In this document: one piece after another, positions 1 through 7,303 of the stretch | Numbering within the stretch: position 1 is the first letter of the stretch | How the letters are laid out: every line of letters starts with the position of its first letter | Assembly: GCA_016928125.1 (NCBI GenBank) | Contig: JAFGLK010000377.1 | Coordinates: 1 to 18,427 of the forward strand | From: Anaerolineae bacterium | Lineage (GTDB): Bacteria > Chloroflexota > Anaerolineae > UBA1429 | Length of the DNA: 18,427 bases | Direction: 5' to 3' | Made by a program: the position numbers and the translations under genes | Notes under the pieces: generated by a model | Told to the model about the DNA's origin: nothing | Databases searched by the model: none | What the model saw: only the letters and a program-made list of their open reading frames with translations

Positions 1-2
1 CG

Positions 3-119
3 CTCAGCTCTGAGCCGAACGGCATCCGGCTGCTGTATCCCGATGACATCATGTCCCAAAGCCAGCGAACGAACCGACTGCTGGTCAGAAATCGGCCCTG
101 GAAGCAGTCCAATGGCTAG
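3..119 (+). CDS. C-terminal fragment of an unidentified protein (5' end outside window)
   Basis: An open frame runs in from the left edge and stops at TAG 117-119, giving 38 residues rich in charged and hydrophobic residues (for example NGIRLLYPDDIM, then an Arg/Asn-rich tail ending KQSNG). The composition looks like real protein. A competing frame, open from position 1 to about 173, is rich in Ser and Cys and looks like a shadow. No family can be named from so short a piece. It would be the upstream neighbour of the CAP-propeller gene, in the same orientation. It could also be a chance open frame. Confidence 0.35.
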   Translation, partial: LSSEPNGIRLLYPDDIMSQSQRTNRLLVRNRPWKQSNG

Positions 120-231
120 AACTGGCCGGCGAAGCCACGATGGATCAGCTCGTCAAGAGCGCTCAAGGCTCTAGTTGATGTGCGTGAAGATCATAGGAGC
201 CCTGATTGTGGCCAGTAGAGCGCAAAGTGGC

Positions 232-260
232 TTGATGAGACGCAAGAGATCATGTAGATT
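232..260 (+). promoter_or_regulatory. Candidate sigma-70-type promoter for the CAP-propeller gene
   Basis: TTGATG (232-237) and TAGATT (255-260) are separated by exactly 17 bp, each matching the consensus hexamer at four of six positions. Transcription would start near 267, leaving a short leader of about 37 nt before the ATG at 304. This rests on sequence similarity alone. Confidence 0.4.
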
Positions 261-290
261 GGGCCTGCCAGTTCAACTTTCATGATCGAG

Positions 291-295
291 GGAGG
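291..295 (+). promoter_or_regulatory. Ribosome binding site GGAGG that fixes the CAP-propeller start
   Basis: GGAGG lies 8 nt before ATG 304. A closer ATG at 297 is out of frame and too near the Shine-Dalgarno sequence, so 304 is the start. Confidence 0.7.
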
Positions 296-303
296 AATGG
301 GAG

Positions 304-2313
304 ATGCACACAATCGGTAGATCGCCGCGACGGTTGAGGCTCCTCTGGTCGCTCGCGCTGATCGTCTTGGCCCTGGTGGCAGCGCAGGGCGCCCTGCTGG
401 GGCCGGCGGGTGCGCAGCAGCTGGCCGGAAATGAGTCGCAAGTCGGGGAGGGCGTATTCATGGAGGTCGAGCCCCTGTCCCTTTTGGCGACAGGCTGCGG
501 AGGCCCGGCGCCAGCGCCGATGAATGAGCCTTTTGAGTGGGAGCTGGTCAGACTCATCAATCTCGCGCGCGCCGACATCGCCGCGCGCGACGGCGTCAAG
601 TTGCTGCCTCTCAAGCGTGCGCCCGAGCTGGATCAGGCGGCGCGCTACCATGCCTTTGACATGGCCGAGGATGGCTACTTTGGAAACGACACCTACGACC
701 CTGGGACGCCTGATCCGGTGTTCGTGTGTCGCTGGGATCAGCGTCTGGCCACCTACTACACGGGCCGAGCTGTGGGGCAGAACAGCGCCAAGAACTATCC
801 CAACCCTGAAAGCGTGGTCGCAGCCTGGCTTGAGACGACGACGGAGCGCTGGGTCCTCACCAATGATAAGGTGCGGGAGATCGGCGTCGGATACTATCAG
901 ACGGCCGAATGGGAGACCTACTGGGTCGTGAACATAGGTATGCGGGAAGACGTCTATCCGCTGATCATCGATCATGATGCACCCGTCACCAACGACCTCA
1001 CCGTTTCGCTCGACATCTATGGGGATTGGGATGAGATGCGGCTCAGCCATGACGGTGGTATGGGCCTCGGATGGCAGGATTTCCGGAGCCATATCCCCGA
1101 TCACCGGCTGGAGCGCGGCGAGGAAGGGTTGCGTACGGTTTGGGCCGAGTTGAGCAAAACGAGAGGCGGGATCGTCACCACCGTCACGGTGAGCGATACG
1201 ATCTACTACCGGCCTATTCCTGTCACACCTACCCCCGACCCCACATCCATCGACAGCGTCTATTACTTGCCTCTGATCTGGCGCCCTGTACCACGCCCGC
1301 GAGATGGGTTTGTCGTCTTCGAGTCCAATCGCGATGGCAACTGGGAGATCTATCTTCTCAACGTGGCGACCGGAGCCGAGACGAATCTCACCAACGACCC
1401 GGCCAGCGATCAGAACCCACTGCCCTCGCACGATGGCATGACGGTTGTGTTCGAGTCCGATCGCGACGGGGAGAGCTCTGAGCTCTATGCGTTGCCCATT
1501 CTGGGCTACCTGCCCGAGGTCACGTTTGGGGCGCCTGTGCGGTTGACCACCAATGAGGCGGATGACTATGGGGCAGGCTTCTCGCCTCGCGATCGTAAGG
1601 TGCTCTTTGAATCCGAGCAGAGCGGGAACCGTGACATCTATGCTGTGGACCGCAGTGGCATAGGCTTGTACCAACTCACATCCCATCCCGCCGTCGATAC
1701 GCATCCCGACTGGTCACCGATCACGTCGACTGTGGTCTTTGAGAGCTATCGCGACGGGCCCCAGGACATTGAGATCTATGGCATCACCTTCACCGAGACG
1801 GTTGATGATATCATCCTTGGCCCTGGGCCCTACAATATGACCCGCCGCGATTTCTCACACGACAGGAATCCCACTTGGTCGCCCGTGGGGGATCTGATCG
1901 CCTTTGACTCGGAGGATCTGTTGTACACGAATACGGACATCTATGTGATGAATCCGGACGGGCGAAACCAGAGGCGCTTGACTACAGATCCTGCCAGCGA
2001 CTCGCATCCCACCTGGGCGCCGGACGGAGAGGTGATCGCCTTCTGCTCCTGGCGAGATGATAACGCGGAGATCTACACCGTCAGAGCCGATGGCATGGGC
2101 CAGCCGCTGCGCCTGACGCGCAATCGGACCATGGATGGCTGGCGGGGCGATCTGAGCTGGTCGCCTGACGGAGAGTGGATCGCCTTCTCGGGCTGGGATG
2201 CTCTCGGTGGACAGGACATCTACATGGTGCGCTCTGATGGCTCGACCGTGGAGATTCGCCTGACGAGCAGCTCAGGAATCGACTGGAATCCGAGGTGGAT
2301 CATCCAAAGGTAA
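304..2313 (+). CDS. Secreted CAP-domain protein with C-terminal PD40/TolB-like beta-propeller
   Basis: The 669-residue protein begins with a Sec signal peptide (twin Arg pairs, hydrophobic 13-33, likely cleavage after the Ala-Gly-Ala near 37). Residues about 74-213 resemble a CAP/SCP (PR-1-like) domain: the NEPFEWELVRLINLAR start, the helix with YHAFDMAEDGYF, and the later WETYWVVNIG strand. A Thr/Pro linker (307-313) and a YLPLIWR motif (321-327) follow. Seven PD40-type repeats then fill 335-669, each with an hhFxSxRDG...DIY...LT...P.WSPDG pattern, predicting a beta-propeller like that of TolB. CAP residues are altered: His116 is kept, but the second His is Asn (128-129 region) and the GEN motif reads GQN (158-160). 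The role is probably extracellular, as an adhesion or binding protein; no enzymatic activity is shown. It appears monocistronic, with its own candidate promoter and a terminator. Confidence 0.85.
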   Translation: MHTIGRSPRRLRLLWSLALIVLALVAAQGALLGPAGAQQLAGNESQVGEGVFMEVEPLSLLATGCGGPAPAPMNEPFEWELVRLINLARADIAARDGVKLLPLKRAPELDQAARYHAFDMAEDGYFGNDTYDPGTPDPVFVCRWDQRLATYYTGRAVGQNSAKNYPNPESVVAAWLETTTERWVLTNDKVREIGVGYYQTAEWETYWVVNIGMREDVYPLIIDHDAPVTNDLTVSLDIYGDWDEMRLSHDGGMGLGWQDFRSHIPDHRLERGEEGLRTVWAELSKTRGGIVTTVTVSDTIYYRPIPVTPTPDPTSIDSVYYLPLIWRPVPRPRDGFVVFESNRDGNWEIYLLNVATGAETNLTNDPASDQNPLPSHDGMTVVFESDRDGESSELYALPILGYLPEVTFGAPVRLTTNEADDYGAGFSPRDRKVLFESEQSGNRDIYAVDRSGIGLYQLTSHPAVDTHPDWSPITSTVVFESYRDGPQDIEIYGITFTETVDDIILGPGPYNMTRRDFSHDRNPTWSPVGDLIAFDSEDLLYTNTDIYVMNPDGRNQRRLTTDPASDSHPTWAPDGEVIAFCSWRDDNAEIYTVRADGMGQPLRLTRNRTMDGWRGDLSWSPDGEWIAFSGWDALGGQDIYMVRSDGSTVEIRLTSSSGIDWNPRWIIQR

Positions 2314-2410
2314 GGGCTCGCCAGAGGTTGCGGGCTCAAGCCGGTCTGGAATGCAGCTGCACTGCGCTGAACACTGCGCAGGCTGGGTCCTGAAGCAAGG
2401 CGCGTGAGGG

Positions 2411-2442
2411 AGCCCGGGCCAATTCATGGTCCGGGCTCTTTA
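2411..2442 (+). terminator. Rho-independent terminator after the CAP-propeller gene
   Basis: AGCCCGGGCC (2411-2420) pairs with GGTCCGGGCT (2428-2437), ten pairs including one G-U, around a 7-nt loop. A short CTTTAT run follows. The U-tract is on the plus strand only, so the site serves the gene ending at 2313 and not the convergent gene ending at 2500. Confidence 0.75.
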
Positions 2443-2499
2443 TCCTATGCTGCTGGGCGTGGCCTATGCTGCCCACCCGAGTGGCGGCGGCCGACACCT

Positions 2500-3870
2500 C
2501 TAGCTTGGTGATAGCTCCTCCCAATGAGCCCGGCGCCCCCACCGCCGCCAGCTCTGCAGGTTAGTCAGCACCCGCTGCCACACCTGCTCGGGCGCCGTCT
2601 TGTTCGGCCAGGGCTTGAAGCCCAGCCGTAGATAGGTGGCGATCGCGGCCATGCGCCAGTCTTGCGTGATCAGCATGGCCTTGCCAAGGCCCCGCGCCTT
2701 CAGACAGTGGAGGGCGGCCAGGCTCACGGCGCGGCTCAGTTTCTTCCCGCGCTCGCCGCTATCCACGCCCACCCAATGCACCACGCCCCAGCGCTCCCCT
2801 TCGATCTCGGTATGCCAACCAGCAGCGGCTGCCACTGGCTGCTCTCCTCTCCAGATGATCTGCAGGAAGGCGGGGTCATACTCGGGGTCGCTGGAGAAGG
2901 TGCGCTCGAACCAGATTTCGTCGGCCTCACCCGAGTAGTTGGACTTGTTCATTACGGCCAGGTAGGCCCAGGCCTCGTCCTCTCGCATCGCCCTGGCCGT
3001 GTAGCCTGAGGGCAGTTCGATCGGGGGCAAGTCCTCCAGGTCATCGCGGCGCATGTGAATCGAGACATCGGCGTTGCGTTGGGTGGCGGCAAGCGCGTAG
3101 GAACAGGTCGGCCCCACGAAATGCACCGGGATCTGCGGAAAGCGTTCCTGGAAGTGCTCCGCCAGCCTGCGCAGGCCCGGAATCTCGGCCGTCATGTGGT
3201 TGACGATGATCATGGGGACGCCCAGATCCTCCATCCAGGCGGCGTCACGCCACAGCGTGGTGCCATCGTCGGTGGCCAGCACCACGTCGGCGCCCAGCTC
3301 CACCATCTGGCGTACATTCGTGATGGCTCCCGTGCCCACGGCCAGACGACTCACCATCTGCCACTTGGTGCCCACGAATTGCACCGCACCCTCGCCCAGA
3401 GAGGCGACTCGCTGGGCCAGGCGATAGGTTAACTCCCAGGCGCTGACCGACTCCAGGGCGTGCAGATTGTAATACTTGGCGCGAGCGATCGGCTCGCCAA
3501 GCCCCAGAAAGCGACTCCACGCATCTACGATGCCGATCTGCGGATACACGTCCCAGGCATCATGGCAGCGATAGACGGCCATATCCGCATGATCGAGAAA
3601 GGCCATCTTGCGCCGAGCGGGCTCGGTTGCCTTGAGCCGTTCGTCATCGTCCATATGGCTGTAGAAGGTGGGCTCGTGGGTGACAAAGAGGTTGCACCCC
3701 AGCGCGTGGGCCTCCTCGAGCGCGCGCTGCAGCGATTGCCAGGCGACCGCGATCCCCTTGACCTCGCTGGCGGGATCACCATACTTGAACCCGTCGCAGG
3801 TGTGCTCCCAGTCGACCCAAGGCGCCACCGCATGTAGATGGGCGTCGATATCCTGCGCAAGAACTGGCAT
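2500..3870 (-). CDS. NIF3/DUF34 (YbgI-like) metal-binding domain fused to a GNAT acetyltransferase
   Basis: The 456-residue protein has two parts. Residues 1-265 match the NIF3/DUF34 family (annotated as Nif3-like dinuclear metal centre or GTP cyclohydrolase I type 2 homologue): LFVTHEPTF (61-69), RCHDAWD (101-107) and NHMTAEIPG (224-232) supply plausible metal ligands His65, Asp104/Asp107, His225 and Glu229. The usual His-His pair in the first motif is His-Glu here. Residues about 288-420 resemble a GNAT fold: a WVGVDSGERGKKLS acetyl-CoA loop (366-379) and an AIATYLRLGF motif (409-418). The start at 3870 is chosen over the upstream ATG at 3921 because AAGGAG sits 5 nt before it and the NIF3 fold begins there. 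Family function is debated, and the acetyl acceptor is unknown. It is divergent from the YdjM-like gene and convergent with the CAP gene. Confidence 0.85.
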   Translation of the reverse strand: MPVLAQDIDAHLHAVAPWVDWEHTCDGFKYGDPASEVKGIAVAWQSLQRALEEAHALGCNLFVTHEPTFYSHMDDDERLKATEPARRKMAFLDHADMAVYRCHDAWDVYPQIGIVDAWSRFLGLGEPIARAKYYNLHALESVSAWELTYRLAQRVASLGEGAVQFVGTKWQMVSRLAVGTGAITNVRQMVELGADVVLATDDGTTLWRDAAWMEDLGVPMIIVNHMTAEIPGLRRLAEHFQERFPQIPVHFVGPTCSYALAATQRNADVSIHMRRDDLEDLPPIELPSGYTARAMREDEAWAYLAVMNKSNYSGEADEIWFERTFSSDPEYDPAFLQIIWRGEQPVAAAAGWHTEIEGERWGVVHWVGVDSGERGKKLSRAVSLAALHCLKARGLGKAMLITQDWRMAAIATYLRLGFKPWPNKTAPEQVWQRVLTNLQSWRRWGRRAHWEELSPS

Positions 3871-4067
3871 ATCGTCTCCTTTTCCTGTGGCGTAATCAGC
3901 GACATCCCGGTCCAGGCTCATGCCTGGGCGCCATTCGCAAATGTCTCACGAAACCTGTGCACATCCCGTCGGGGCTTGATCCCACCGTATATCGCCCAGG
4001 CTAGGAACCATCCCAAGCCTGATCGCAGCTACGTGATCGGGCTCGATGCGAGGAGGCGACAAGCAGC
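3871..4067. other. Divergent intergenic region between NIF3-GNAT and YdjM-like genes
   Basis: About 200 bp should contain promoters for both flanking genes, but I find no hexamer pair with acceptable spacing. The ribosome binding sites are clear: AAGGAG for the minus gene near 3876-3881, and AGGAGG at 4051-4056 for the plus gene. Confidence 0.4.
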
Positions 4068-4562
4068 ATGGATCCGTTATCACACTTGGCCGTCACTGCT
4101 CTCTTTGTGGGCCGCAAGCCTGGCTTGCTGTTGGCTGGGGTCGCGCCCGACTTGCCCTTCTATCTGCTCTATCCAGCTTGGCTGCTCAGACATCGAAGGC
4201 GGTTGGACCTGGCTCACACGGGTTGGCCGCTCCCCTCCAAGCCAATCCAGGATCTACACCATGCCTCGCACAGTCTGTTGATGCTCGCGGGCCTATGGGC
4301 CGTTGGTCGCATGGCACGCGTTGGGTCGGGCAGGTGGGCTCTCGCCTGGGCCATGCATATTCTCCTGGATGTGCCCTCTCACACCCGGGCCCGCATGGGT
4401 CCGCGCATTCTCTGGCCCCTATCGCATTGGGCCTATGATGGCTTCTCTTGGGCCGACGGGATTTGGCGTCTACTGAAGGGGCTGTCGGGCATTCGTGGAC
4501 GTTCGCATGGCGCGGCGGAGCGCCCAGAAAACGCGCAGATGCCCAGGCTCGTAGGAACATGA
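4068..4562 (+). CDS. Small YdjM-like membrane-bound metal-dependent hydrolase family protein
   Basis: The 164-residue protein has the pattern of the YdjM/DUF457 family (LexA-regulated YdjM in E. coli; putative membrane metal-dependent hydrolases). It shows His6 at the extreme N-terminus (SHLAVTALFVG), AGVAPDLPFY with Asp28, DLHHASHS with His64, His65 and His68, and AMHILLDVPSHT with His97, Asp101 and His105. A further HWAYDGFSW motif is at 120-128. Three hydrophobic segments fall at about 18-39, 69-81 and 90-102. The His/Asp set is what one expects for a zinc site next to the membrane. AGGAGG lies 11 nt before the ATG, slightly long. The Arg/Pro-rich tail after 140 looks disordered. The catalytic activity and substrate of this family are not established. 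Confidence 0.75.
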   Translation: MDPLSHLAVTALFVGRKPGLLLAGVAPDLPFYLLYPAWLLRHRRRLDLAHTGWPLPSKPIQDLHHASHSLLMLAGLWAVGRMARVGSGRWALAWAMHILLDVPSHTRARMGPRILWPLSHWAYDGFSWADGIWRLLKGLSGIRGRSHGAAERPENAQMPRLVGT

Positions 4563-4599
4563 GCACCTGGGAGCCGCACACAGAGGCGTCGCCGTGAGT

Positions 4600-6084
4600 T
4601 CAGGATGTCGTCAGACGGTCGATCGCCGCAGCAAGCCGCCGGGCCACCATGTCCTGCCCCAGGATCTCCAGACTGCCAAAGAGAGGCGGCGAGACCTCCT
4701 TGCCGGTCGTCGCTGCGCGAATGCAGCCGAAAAAAGGCCGTGTCTTGACGCCGAGCTCATCCTGAAGTCCGCGCAGAGCTTGCTCGATTGTCGCTTCATC
4801 GAACCTCTCCAAGCTGGAGAGGGTGGCCTGCGCCGCGCGCAGCAATTCCAGCGTGCTGGCGCGATCCATCTTGTTCTGGATCAGCAAGTCGGCGTCATAC
4901 TCGAGCCTCGCGGCGAAAAGAAAGTCGGTCAGAGGCAATACGTCGTTCAGGGTCTTGAGGCGCTCTTGCACCAAGGGCACGATCTTGATGACCGTTTCGA
5001 TGTCTACCTCGATGCCCGCTGCGCGATAGATCCCCATGAGCCTGCCCGCGAGATCGCTGGGCCCCAAGCCCCGAATATAGCTGGCGTTCATGTATTCCAG
5101 CTTGTCATAAGCAAAGGCGCTGGGCGCCTTGCTCACTTTGGACAACGCAAAGCAGCGCACCAACTCATCCCGCGTGAAAAACTCGCGCTCGCCATCGTAA
5201 GACCAGCCCACAAGCGCCAGAAAGTTGGTCAGCGCCTCAGGCAGATAGCCAGCCTGCCGAAACTCGTGCACAAACGTCAGCATCTCGCCGCCGCCGGGGA
5301 GCCTCTTCTTGCGCTTGCTCAGCTTGCCCTTGCCCGAGGGGTCGAGAATTGTCGGGAGATGGGCCTGGATGGGCATCGGCCAGCCGAACGCGTCATAGAG
5401 CAGCACATGCTTCGGGACGGAGGAGAGCCACTCCTCGCCGCGCATGATGTGACTGATCTCCATGAGGTGATCATCCACCACGTTGGCCAGATGATAGGTG
5501 GGAAACCCATCTGACTTGAGCAGTACCAGATCATCGAGCTGGTCGTTCTCCACGGTGATATGGCCGCGCAGCACATCGTCAAAGGAGGTGGATCCCTCGA
5601 GCGGAATGGCGAGCCGGATCACGGGCTCGATGCCTTGCGCCTCCAGGTCTGCAATCTGTTGGCGCGTGAGATAGCGGCAATGCCGATCGTAACCGTAGGC
5701 GATGTTAGCCGCGTGTTGTGCCTCTCGCAGCGCGGCCAAGCGCTCGGGGCTACAATAGCAGCGATAGGCCTTACCTTCCGCGACCAGCTTCTCGGCAAAC
5801 TCCTTGTAGAGGTCGAGGCGGTCAGACTGGAAATAGGGGCCATAATCGCCACCAACTTCTGGCCCCTCGTCCCACCACCATCCCAGCCAGCGCAGTCCCT
5901 CCAGATGGTCGGGCAAGGCCTCCGGCTGATAGCGGGCGCGATCCGTATCCTCGATGCGCAGGATGAATCGCCCGCCGTGATGGCGCGCAAAGAGCCAGTT
6001 GAAGAGCGCCGTGCGGGCTCCACCCACGTGAAAATAGCCTGTCGGACTGGGCGCGAATCGCACCCGAACGCGATCTGCCATCAT
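4600..6084 (-). CDS. gltX: Glutamyl-tRNA synthetase
   Basis: This class I aminoacyl-tRNA synthetase charges tRNA-Glu (and possibly tRNA-Gln if non-discriminating) in the cytosol. The 494-residue length is normal. Visible signatures are the RFAPSPTG start with the HIGH-equivalent HVGG (19-22), LRIEDTD (42-48), and KLSKR (254-258). Between KLSKR and the conserved GYLPEAL there are about eight more residues than usual, with a LPGGGE loop. Cys109-x-Cys111 and Cys136 match the spacing of the zinc cluster I recall from the E. coli enzyme, but the fourth ligand position is Tyr138 here. The start has two adjacent ATGs (6084 or 6081) and only a weak GGGAAG Shine-Dalgarno. It is the last gene of the minus-strand block, 65 nt below rodA, and could be read through from it or use its own promoter. 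Confidence 0.95.
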   Translation of the reverse strand: MMADRVRVRFAPSPTGYFHVGGARTALFNWLFARHHGGRFILRIEDTDRARYQPEALPDHLEGLRWLGWWWDEGPEVGGDYGPYFQSDRLDLYKEFAEKLVAEGKAYRCYCSPERLAALREAQHAANIAYGYDRHCRYLTRQQIADLEAQGIEPVIRLAIPLEGSTSFDDVLRGHITVENDQLDDLVLLKSDGFPTYHLANVVDDHLMEISHIMRGEEWLSSVPKHVLLYDAFGWPMPIQAHLPTILDPSGKGKLSKRKKRLPGGGEMLTFVHEFRQAGYLPEALTNFLALVGWSYDGEREFFTRDELVRCFALSKVSKAPSAFAYDKLEYMNASYIRGLGPSDLAGRLMGIYRAAGIEVDIETVIKIVPLVQERLKTLNDVLPLTDFLFAARLEYDADLLIQNKMDRASTLELLRAAQATLSSLERFDEATIEQALRGLQDELGVKTRPFFGCIRAATTGKEVSPPLFGSLEILGQDMVARRLAAAIDRLTTS

Positions 6085-6148
6085 CTAACTTCTTCCCTCT
6101 CGCTTTGAGCGATCTTGTCGGGATGGGTCCTTGGCGCATTCGCCACAC

Positions 6149-6157
6149 ATCATACCA
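6149..6157 (-). promoter_or_regulatory. Candidate extended -10 promoter for gltX, overlapping the rodA stop
   Basis: On the minus strand TGG-TATGAT is an extended -10 (TATGAT complements 6149-6154), embedded in the last codons and TGA of rodA. No good -35 is seen at 16-18 bp. Transcription would start near 6142, about 58 nt before the gltX ATG. It may be coincidental coding sequence. Confidence 0.3.
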
Positions 6158-7271
6158 GAGCTCGCTCCCCGACCTGCTGACGCGCAGCAACGCTCTGGGC
6201 CGTCCCCAGGGCCAGCAATGTGGTGATCAGGGAGCTCCCGCCGTAGCTTACCAGGGGCAATGGCAAGCCGGTGACGGGCATCAGATTCGCATTCATGCCC
6301 AGGTTGATCAGCGTCTGCACGAGAATCATGATGGCTACGCCGCCCGCAACCAAGCGCCCGTAGCTGTCCCGAGCTGACCAGGCGACACGGACCAGCCGCA
6401 GGATGACAAACGCAAACAGCGCGATCAGCAGGAGCGACCCCAAGAAGCCCATCTCCTCGGCCAGTACCGAGAAGATAAAATCCGTGTGCCGAACGCGCAA
6501 AAAGTAGAGTTGGGTCTGGGGGCCTCTCAAGGGCCCCTTGCCCCACCAGCCTCCCGAGCCAATGCTGATGAGCGCTTGATTCACATTGTAGCTCGCGCCT
6601 GAGGGATCCTGATCCGGAAAAAGAAAGGTTACAAAACGCTCGCGCATATAGCCTTCCAGTTGGAACCAGAGTACAGGGGCTAACACGGCGGCGACCAGAG
6701 CCAGAATCGCCAGATGGCGCCAACGCACGCCGGAGAGGAATACCAGGCCCAGCCAAGTAGTCAGGAGGATTAGGGCTGTGCCAAAGTCGGGCTGAAGATA
6801 GATCAGCAGAACGGGCGGCACACTCATCAGCATCGATCTCAGAAGAGGCCAAGGTCTCTCCAAATCCACCTGATCGCTGCTCAACTGGCGCGCCAGCACG
6901 AAAACCATCAAGACCTTGGCGAACTCTGAGGGCTGGGGCGCGAACTGGCGCAGCTCGATCCAACTCTGGGCCCCAAACGCGATCCGCCCAACCAACAACG
7001 TGATGCCTAGGATGAACACGATGAAAAGATAGATCCAGCGCGACAGGGAGAGCAGACGATGGTAGTCAATCGCCGCGGCCGCGAAGTATAGGATGAGACC
7101 GACCACACCGAAAAGTCCCTGCCGGAACACCAGATTGTCCAAGAGACCGCTGCCAGGAGATTCAACGTTGATCTCATAGGCGCTGTAGATCATCGCTCCA
7201 CCGATCAGCATGAGGATGACGGTGGCAGCGAAGAGGGGCCAGTCGAATCGACGCCAAGAGCTAACCACCAT
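6150..7271 (-). CDS. rodA: RodA, SEDS-family peptidoglycan glycosyltransferase of cell elongation
   Basis: RodA polymerises lipid II into glycan strands and works with the class B transpeptidase PBP2, whose gene lies two genes upstream. The 373-residue protein has about ten hydrophobic segments and SEDS family signatures: SWIELRQFAPQPSEFAKV (103-120), LQPDFGTALIL (159-169), the RVRHTDFIFSVLAEEMGF block (259-276) with the expected catalytic Asp264, and the late GLPLPLVSYGGSSL motif. The frame extends upstream to 7343, but that would overlap minD and add a non-hydrophobic Cys-rich stretch. ATG 7271 leaves a 32-nt gap after minD and places the protein start directly before the first membrane helix, though no clear Shine-Dalgarno is present. 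Confidence 0.93.
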   Translation of the reverse strand: MVVSSWRRFDWPLFAATVILMLIGGAMIYSAYEINVESPGSGLLDNLVFRQGLFGVVGLILYFAAAAIDYHRLLSLSRWIYLFIVFILGITLLVGRIAFGAQSWIELRQFAPQPSEFAKVLMVFVLARQLSSDQVDLERPWPLLRSMLMSVPPVLLIYLQPDFGTALILLTTWLGLVFLSGVRWRHLAILALVAAVLAPVLWFQLEGYMRERFVTFLFPDQDPSGASYNVNQALISIGSGGWWGKGPLRGPQTQLYFLRVRHTDFIFSVLAEEMGFLGSLLLIALFAFVILRLVRVAWSARDSYGRLVAGGVAIMILVQTLINLGMNANLMPVTGLPLPLVSYGGSSLITTLLALGTAQSVAARQQVGERALV

Positions 7272-7303
7272 GAAACACTCGCAAACCAAAGTGACGCTGC
7301 ATG

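Larger units (their letters stand above)
120..303. other. Intergenic region upstream of the CAP-propeller gene
   Basis: Apart from the candidate promoter at 232-260 and the ribosome binding site at 291-295, I see no gene or repeat here. There is no convincing terminator for the fragment that ends at 119. Confidence 0.5.

Noticed and set aside
280..1704. Long minus-strand open frame (474 codons) opposite the CAP-propeller gene
   Set aside because: It is antisense to a gene with signal peptide and clear domains, is rich in Arg/Pro/His, and shows no family motif. It is a GC-driven shadow.
2336..2542. Small minus-strand open frame between the CAP and NIF3-GNAT genes
   Set aside because: It overlaps the terminator and the 3' end of the NIF3-GNAT gene, with no ribosome binding site or protein-like features.
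4594..5514. Plus-strand open frame of 306 codons opposite gltX
   Set aside because: It is antisense to a clear glutamyl-tRNA synthetase, with shadow-like composition and no ribosome binding site.
6085..6963. Minus-strand open frame overlapping rodA in another frame
   Set aside because: The hydrophobic SEDS motifs are in the rodA frame; this one is Arg/Ser/Gly-rich and has no recognisable domain.
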